Source of the DNA: Nephromyces sp. MM_2019
Lineage: Eukaryota > Apicomplexa > Aconoidasida > Nephromycida
Assembly (NCBI GenBank): GCA_015657535.1
Contig: JADHZB010001453.1
Coordinates: forward strand, 1 to 25,862
Length of the DNA stretch: 25,862 nucleotides
Direction: 5' to 3'
Below the pieces are notes generated by a model, which saw nothing but the letters and a program-made list of their open reading frames with translations, ran no database searches and was not told the DNA's origin. The position numbers and the translations under genes are program-made. Shown here in pieces: positions 20,001 through 25,862 of the stretch; within the stretch, counting starts at the first letter, position 1, and every line of letters begins with the position of its first letter.

Positions 20001-23000
20001 AACTACTTCAGTGACGATATCCCCACCACCTTGAGGCCTAGAGACACACACTTGTATGTGTCTGGTAGCCCTGGCGATGAGCCTTCTACAAAGGGTGCTC
20101 CTTCTATGGTGCAAGGTAAGCTCAATAACCCCGTCTTCTTGCAGCCAACCTCTGAAATGGCTGTGGGAGCTGCCTCCAGGCAAGGTAGGGGGGAGGTGGG
20201 ATCTACACTCTCCCCCCGAGGTATCGACGGGGCATCAACTCCTTCCCTCGGGGGTATCAACGGGGCTTCATCCCCCCACTCCCTCCAAGAAACCCCCACC
20301 GACCCCTCCCCTCCCTTCCTCAACAAAACCTCCTCACCATCCCCCCATAACCCACCCCCCCCCAGCACGTGTCCCGCACATAGAAGGAAGCACAAGAAGC
20401 GCCAAAGGGATTTGATGTTTTGGTGGGGTATAGGGCTTGAGGAGAAGTCTTCATTCCCGGCTCTTCTAATGAGCAACCCACTCTCCCTCCTTCGGCTGAG
20501 ACATGACGACTATCTCGATGTGATGAAGTTTCTTCAGTTAAGAGGAGATTCTTTGATCTCAATCTTGGCAGAGGAGGCTATGAAGGGAACGAAGCTTTCC
20601 CTCTCATCTTCAGGAAGGAAACCCTCCTCTTCTTCTCATCCTGTGGTGGGTGTGGAGGGAAAAGAGAACCTCCTCCTTCAAAGCCTCTTGATGATGGTGG
20701 GGGGTGGGGGGAATTGGCAGGGCTTCCCCCATCTTTCCTCCAGAACAGGAAACCTCGTTTTCGATGTGAATACGCTGTATAAGAGGCTGAGGAGCATCCA
20801 GAAGCATACACACACCACCACTGCTTCCTCGCAGCTTGTAGGGCATCAATCAACGCTTACCCTAGTCCATAGGCAGGCGGCTACTAGGGGAGATGCTCAG
20901 GCCCTTACTGATGGGCGTAGTGTGCTGTATGCAGTTGAAGATGGTAGAAACCTAATAATGAGCTCCTCATCAAGGAAGGAGGAGGGAAAAGGTAGAGGGG
21001 GGGTGGCTGCCTTGAATGCTAGGTTTTCCCTCGATACCTTCCTCTTGATCTCACGTAATGTGAGTGTGTTTACTCCCATCTCTTCCTTCACCCCCCCGAG
21101 CTCACGCACACAACACGTTACTCCCGTGGTACTAGATCCAATTATAGCGCTTCTCACAGGGTTAAGAGGCTTTGGAGGAGACCCAGCATCTCTCTGCGCC
21201 TGGAATAGCTCTGTGTGTGAGATTCTGGGCAGCAAGGCTCTGAGGGAAGCGTGGAAGAACTTGATGTTCATCTTGCAGGTAACTACCCCTTCCTATCAGA
21301 AGCAAGCCACCTCCTCCACTGGGAGGTTCCCGCTTCATAGAGATCATCATGAAATATCAAAATCCTCCATTATTGGTAGCGATGGCAGCTATGGGGGTAA
21401 AAGGGGGGATGCAGAGCGAAGACTTCAAGGCTTTAGCAGGAGGTCCTCCTATCAAAGCAGTGAAGAAATGCTCGGTTTCTCAGCTTCTACCCCACAAAAG
21501 AGCTACTTCAAAGCTGCCCGGCGCAACTCCAGACGCACCTCAAATCAACTGGGAATAATGTATCCAGACTTTCACAATGCGAACCCCACACACCTTACAG
21601 GTGAGTTGAGGGTGGGGGATCTGATTGAGGGTAGAGAGAAGAATGTGGAGAACCCCCTCCTGCTGGTGACTGGGAGGCTGGTAAACTATAACTACCCTGA
21701 AGATCTCCCCTTTAAGCCTGAAGATTCACTCTTGAATGTCTACTTTGGGAATGTCTCTTGGCAGCTCCTCCTCTTCCTCAAGTATCAACTGATGAAGGTG
21801 GGAGAGCTGCTTACTGCACTATTTGTGGGGATGATCTTTCTTCAGGCTATTATCTTCCCACAGAGGAGAAAAACTTCGGAAGCGAGGAGTGTGGGGCAGC
21901 ATGGGGGGAGGTTTGCTCGCTATGGGAGGAAAAATAGGGGTAGGAAGGAGGGGAGCCTTTTGGAGGGGGGTGAGAGGGAGGTGAGCCCGGAAGAATTGGG
22001 GAGGGGGGAAAGGAGGATGGATTCGAGCTCTTTTGCTAGTCCGAGGGGGGGGGGGATTGTTTCAAACAACTTTGGGAGCTGGGGGGAGGGTTTTTCTTCA
22101 ACCTACTCCACCTCTCCGGCGGTGGGTTTGTCTTCCCCAGCGAACTACGCAACCCTAGGGGGGGGTTCGTCTTTCCCCCCCCACTCCACTGCCCGGGAGG
22201 GGGTGGATCACAAAGAGAGATCTCATTTTGTTCACTCTTCCAGTGGGGGTTCGCTCCAACCATCGTGGGAGGAATCTTTGGAAAGAGGAAAGTCTGGATA
22301 CAGCGGCACCGTATGGAACCCTCAAGCGAGTGTAGTTTTAGGTGGTGGTAACGGCATCATCAAGGATAGAAACACCGGCAACAAAACTACCCCCACACCC
22401 CCCCCTCCCTTTAGCTCTCTTCCATCGTCCATGCTCTTATCCTCCCCCCACAATGGTTTAAACTGCAGCAGCTTCACTGAGGGCTTCTTCAGAGCTGCTA
22501 ATGGTGAGGGGGCTTCCTCTGCTCTGCGTGATGGAAACGAAGCTACCGTCTCTTGGCTAAGCGTAGAGTCTCAAGATGTGGTGGGTCCCGTGGGGGGTGA
22601 AGGAGGGTTTCTGGGGGGCTCTATCTCTTCTAAAGGATTTGAAAAGGGGTTAGGGGGTGCTGAGGAAGCTGGTATAGTCGCCAGTTCAATAGTATCTCAC
22701 CACCCCTCTCCTACTCATGGAGGCGCTTCCACTGCAGAATCGAGGCGTATTCTGATGGAATACCTACTAGCAAAGATGAATGCCTTCCCTCCCTTTATGA
22801 CGTTTGCTGCTTCAAGCACACCCGATAGACAGCTGATTGACGGGGGAGTAGAAGGGGGGGAGGGGGGTGTAGTAGGGCAGGTTGGCAGGGGGGTAGAAAA
22901 AAAGGGGGGGGGTAGTGCAGAAGAGCGACGCTTTCATCAAGGATACACCTCGTCTATTCAAAATCCTCCAGGAACCACTCCTTCTGCATCCCTCCCTTTG

Positions 23001-25361
23001 CGAGAGCTTCGGCAGGAAGAAGGTGAGGGGGGTGCGAGCTTCTCAACAAGCGCAGAGCAAATCTCCAGAGCTGATACTACTCATCGATACGAGCCTTCTC
23101 AGGGGGGTACATCTTTAGCCCTTCCTTCTTTGGCAGGTTACTTGACAACACACACAGCACCACCCCCCACATACATGCTTAATGGTTCCTGGAGTGGTGG
23201 CGTAGAAAATCATCTCTCAAGCTCCCATTTGAAGGCTAACGCGCACTCTTCAAGTGGCCGTGGACACCTCCCCACACAACCTTCTAACGAGCTTGGGCAC
23301 CCACGTACACACCAACTTGTAAAGCCTTCCATGAATTCGTCTGCAAGGACCCACCCTCAAACCTCAATGAGGACTTTTTCAGGTTTTTTCTCGTCCTTCC
23401 CCACGGTAAGCTCGCTTTCCACCTCCCTCCCATCCAGCCTACTAGACCCCCGTGCTTCAGCCTCCCCAAGGCAGCCTCATCACAACACCCCTTCCAAGGA
23501 TATCTGGGCCCTCCAACACCCTGCACCGCCAGGAGAAAGGTCTCTTCAAGAGCCTCTTACAAAGTTGGCTGCCGACTCTGCACGTCGCATCGCCCCTTTC
23601 ATGAGTCGCTTCACCAATAACCCCTCACAGACCACCCCCCAAAAGCTTTCATTCCCACCGACCCACACCCACCCCATTAGCCACCCACCACATGATCAAC
23701 CCTCCAACCACCACCACCCCCCAAACTCTCACCCCCACACCGATCCCCAGACTCTTCCCCCCCACCAACCAGACTCACCCCCCCCCGACGATATTCAACT
23801 CGAAACCAAGCCGCCCAACAAGCCAGCACAGGCCACCCCCCCAGTCAGGAGAGTCATCTTCTTTGGTGAGCACTGCCATCTTCACCATTCAGTCTCACCT
23901 ACTTCCAAAGCTCGCTTCCACGTTAAAAGCCCCTACGATATCAATGAGGGAGAAGAGAAGGTTATGGTGATGAAGCTCTTCATTGATGCAGTTAACATGC
24001 AGTGGGAGACTCTCCATCGCTCAGGTAGGCTACTGGAGGCTGCTCTCTGCTTGAAGCTTCAACACTTATCGCTGCTAAACTGCTTCGGTACGCTACTAGA
24101 TGTGAGCCTAGTCTATCAGAACCTACACCCGGCTCATCAATGTGTGTTAAGCTCTTTAATAAGTCGAAGAGAGCGTCTTTTAAAGCAAAGGAATGGGAGG
24201 AGCGTGTGGCTTGCAGCCTCCTCTAGCAGCAGCTGCAGCACACCACTCCCCACCTGGTTGCAGATGATGCATTTCAGCCACTCTGTCAAGTTGCCTCCCT
24301 CTGCTTCAGTGCTTTCGATAGGATCTCCAAAGAAGATGAGTAGTAGCGTTAGAGAGGGTGAGGATGACTTTTTTAGCGTTAGATATAATGGAATAGGGGA
24401 TACAGATGTGGGGGGTGAAGGGGGCTGCGGAGGGGGGTGGAGGAGTAGAGATCCAATGCAAAGAGGGGAAGCTTCGGTGAAGAGCGAGAAGTTTTTTGGA
24501 GAGGGTGGGGATTCAGGAGGTTTGTGGAATGGGAAGAAGGGGGGGTTGGATGTGATAGTGGAGTACAGTGAGGAGGGTGTGAGGGAGAGTGGAGTGGGCG
24601 GGTTTGGGGGTAGTGTGGATGGAATTAGCATGGGGGATCTGAGGAGTATGGGGGGGATCGGAAGTAGTGTGGGGGGTCTGGGTGTAATCGGAGATTTGGC
24701 AGGTATACAGGGTATGGTGGGTGTTTCTAATGGTGCTCAAACTACCTACACTACTCATGGAAGCGCACACTTTGATCAACGGGGCGTGGAGAAGCTTCCA
24801 AAAGGATGGGGGGAAAACTTTTCTCCGAAGAAGTATGTGCTTCTCAGTGAAGGTAGAGGGAGGCGCGTGAAGGAAGCCTTCATTGAGGAAGATGAAGCTT
24901 CTGTAGCGAGTCGCTCATTAGAACTTAAGTCTTCTTCAATGAGTAGAGTGGTTTCCCCTCAAAGATTTGCAAGAGGGGAAGAGTTTTCGTCTAATGTGCA
25001 ACAGAGATACCCACATTTTGAGGAATTGCTAACGAATCAGGCTGAGATTCTTGAAGATATCAACCAGAAGCTAGAGGATGGTGAGAGAAGATCCCCCAGA
25101 AGCTCAAGGCTTGCGAGAAGCTTTTGCTTTAGAAGTGAAAGCGATAAGGCAGCGGAACCTGCTTTTCCGATGAAGATAGAGATCGAAGCTAAGCACTTCT
25201 CTGCACCCTCTTTTTCGAGAAGTTCTATGAACTTATCTGGCAGTTCGAAGGGTAGCAGTAAGAGAAGTAGCAGCAAGAAGTCGAAGGGGAGTGTGTCTGG
25301 CCAAAGCGGGGGTGATGGGGCTTCAAAGGTGAGCAGTGTTGGGTGGGGGGTGGGGATGTGA
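14013..25361 (+). CDS. WDR59: WDR59-like GATOR2/SEACAT subunit, very large, six exons assembled
   Basis: Likely a subunit of the complex that acts upstream of TORC1 at the lysosome/vacuole in other eukaryotes. Exons: 14013-14442, 14991-15143, 15571-15716, 15956-16142, 16614-about 18689, about 19345-25361. With these choices all phases agree and the total is 3,003 codons, against about 970 residues in human. Domains seen: N-terminal WD40 propeller with CSLDGRCVAFATPQG, VAWGATQANRHLLAYSAAD, INDIAWSKTSPWTFATC-TEDGCLQLWD (joined across exons 2 and 3), VWDLKKS and SGGSLCVWKTS. A probable RWD domain (LFLFIYLCLQLPPG ... KYPPSVLQMGPLTSDALARM ... YSIL) spans exons 5 and 6. Then comes the WDR59-typical PFPATSGVCWSPQGGLLYFN segment (about 19915-19970). 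Further on is a helical segment WQLLLFLKYQLMKVGELLTA (about 21758-21820), like the family's 'HPFGRQLLESLLAHY'. Last is MKLFIDAVNMQWETLHRSGR (about 23970-24030), like 'YGEILYRWGLREKRAEVL'. Gly-, Ser- and Pro-rich insertions separate them. No zinc-binding cysteine pairs follow, so the RING/zinc ribbon appears absent. The family call rests on the order of several motifs. Confidence 0.78.
14443..14990 (+). other. WDR59-like gene, intron 1
   Basis: Donor GAGG|GTGTGC, acceptor TACTATATACCCATAG; phase 1, giving RLPE-E-KQRGL. The 5' half is G/T-rich (GTGTGGGATGGTG-type repeats), and the 3' third is CA-rich (14870-14965) and then T-rich. Reading through the donor stays open to 14810 only because the repeats lack stops. 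Confidence 0.7.
15144..15570 (+). other. WDR59-like gene, intron 2
   Basis: Donor GCACAG|GTAGAT, acceptor TTTGTCTTAG; joining restores T-C-T-E-D-G-C-L-Q-L-W-D, a WD40 blade. GT-rich near 15174-15250 and pyrimidine-rich before the acceptor. Confidence 0.88.
15717..15955 (+). other. WDR59-like gene, intron 3
   Basis: Donor GTGCAA|GTAAAT, acceptor CATCTTTGAAG; phase 0, joining EVVQ to VWDLKKS so that the blade ends in V-x-V-W-D. GT-rich near 15750-15860. Confidence 0.85.
16143..16613 (+). other. WDR59-like gene, intron 4
   Basis: The donor CAAG|GTGTGT opens directly into a pure (GT)12 run (16143-16167). The acceptor follows a long CT-rich stretch ending CACCCCCCCAG. Joining gives AYLQ-ASGGSLCVWKTS, a blade terminus. 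Confidence 0.85.
17041..17110 (+). repeat. Coding G-run block
   Basis: G-runs of four to six on the coding strand inside exon 5 of the WDR59-like gene (GGGGGTAATGGGGAGGGGGG and onward), encoding a Gly-rich insertion. The spacing suits G-quadruplex formation in the mRNA. Confidence 0.7.
18690..19344 (+). other. WDR59-like gene, intron 5 (boundaries uncertain)
   Basis: Possible donors are GAG|GTGTGTGG (18690, phase 1), AAG|GTTTGA (18717, phase 1) and AAG|GTGTGT (18730, phase 2). Possible acceptors end at 19316, 19344, 19395 and 19471. Donors 18690 or 18717 with acceptors 19344 or 19395 keep frame; donor 18730 keeps frame with 19471. The 5' part is a GT/TTTGGGGG tandem repeat, and a (GT)n run lies at 19045-19077. 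Confidence 0.55.
18730..18800 (+). repeat. 16-bp tandem repeat GGGGGTGTGTGGGTTT at the start of intron 5
   Basis: About four near-perfect copies directly follow the candidate donor at 18730. Runs of GGGGG and TTTGGGGG give a strong G-quadruplex potential on the sense strand. The TTTGGGG core resembles some protist telomeric units, but the period and the GTGTGTGG part do not match. Confidence 0.9.
23640..23850 (+). repeat. C-rich low-complexity coding block (Pro/His/Thr)
   Basis: Part of the last exon of the WDR59-like gene. It is almost devoid of G on the + strand and encodes a Pro/His/Thr/Ser-rich linker. More than one frame is open across it. It directly precedes the conserved C-terminal helical segment. 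Confidence 0.7.
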
Positions 25362-25808
25362 CATAAACATAGAGGGAGTGAAGATGATGTGAAGATGATG
25401 TAAAGATAGAAGGTAGCGGTGTAACTCAGTTTTTTTGGGAGGATGACATGTGTGATAGGGGCTTCATGGATATGCTCAGGCCTCAATAGTGACTGTGCAG
25501 CTCTTATTGATGTTTCCACCACTGATGGAGATTCCGCTGTGTGTTGGAGTTGAGGGTTTTCATATGCGTTGTGTGTGCTTCTAACGGTGGCTTTTCAGTC
25601 CTCTCGGTGTGTGTATGTGTGTAGAATCACTTCCTTTCCCTAGTGTGTGTTCCTCTGTACTTCGTCTATCTCGCGCGTATAACTGCGTGGTTTGGGATTC
25701 TAATTTCTCTTAATCTATGCTTCCTCTGCAGGGACTTCTCTACTATATAACACTCTATCTATCTCTCTGTGTCACTCGCTTTCAAATGTCGCTTTCTCTC
25801 TCTCTCTG

Positions 25809-25862
<54 letters not shown>
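25362..25862. other. 3' flank of the WDR59-like gene
   Basis: Follows the TGA at 25359-25361. It is mixed sequence with short GAAGATGATG repeats and GT patches, then pyrimidine-rich DNA. No further gene is visible and no polyadenylation signal can be assigned with confidence. Confidence 0.55.
25810..25862. repeat. (TC)n microsatellite at the window edge
   Basis: A pure TC dinucleotide run of about 26 units continues to the last base of the window, so its true length is unknown. Confidence 0.97.

Noticed and set aside
21601..21863. Possible intron starting at the strong donor ACAG|GTGAGT inside the last exon
   Set aside because: The candidate acceptors checked at 21764, 21845 and 21863 would break the frame, and the stretch encodes the conserved WQLLLFLKYQLMKVGELL segment.
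23406..23844. Possible intron CACG|GTAAGC to CCCCCCCAG in the C-rich block
   Set aside because: Its length of 439 nt is not a multiple of three and would break the long open frame on which the conserved C-terminal segment depends.
1..25862. Search for CRISPR arrays, transposase genes or long terminal repeats
   Set aside because: The tandem arrays seen have no unique spacers and no associated genes, and no open frame resembles a transposase, integrase or reverse transcriptase.

Overview
This is a nuclear window from a eukaryote with spliced genes. Coding blocks are joined by GT...AG introns, intergenic DNA is dense in (GT)n/(CA)n and other short tandem repeats, and the proteins carry long low-complexity Ser/Gly/Pro insertions. 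These traits, together with an AAAATG start context, suggest an apicomplexan, probably a coccidian of the Cystoisospora/Sarcocystis type. That placement is an inference from style; no lineage marker is present.

Layout: (1) 1-1166 is repeat-rich 5' flank. (2) 1167-2375 (+) is an unrecognised acidic, Ser/Gln/Asn-rich protein with heptapeptide repeats; its apparent stop overlaps a good splice donor, so more exons may follow. (3) 2376-6428 is mostly non-coding, with minisatellites and microsatellites. (4) 6429-8892 (-) is a multi-exon ribosomal L1-domain protein of the RSL1D1/Utp30 ribosome-biogenesis type. Three exons are clear, a terminal exon is likely, and a middle exon is unresolved. (5) 8893-14012 holds G-rich and GT/CA repeats, a 42-bp minisatellite, a CTAG-rich island and weak minus-strand exon candidates. 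(6) 14013-25361 (+) is a very large WDR59-like gene (GATOR2/SEACAT subunit). I assembled it as six exons giving about 3,002 codons, with WD40 blades, an RWD domain and the conserved WDR59 middle and C-terminal helical segments, separated by very long insertions. No C-terminal RING/zinc cysteines are visible. (7) 25362-25862 is 3' flank ending in a (TC)n tract.

The two recognised genes touch the same theme, growth control: nutrient signalling upstream of TORC1 (WDR59) and ribosome assembly (L1-domain protein). They lie on opposite strands about 5 kb apart, and nothing in the sequence shows that they are co-regulated. The most distinctive sequence-level observations are a perfect 38-bp palindrome starting at the L1 gene stop codon, GT-rich 5' ends of introns on the sense strand of both genes, the apparent loss of the WDR59 RING, and the CTAG-enriched island. 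I saw no CRISPR array, convincing tRNA or rRNA gene, or transposon.
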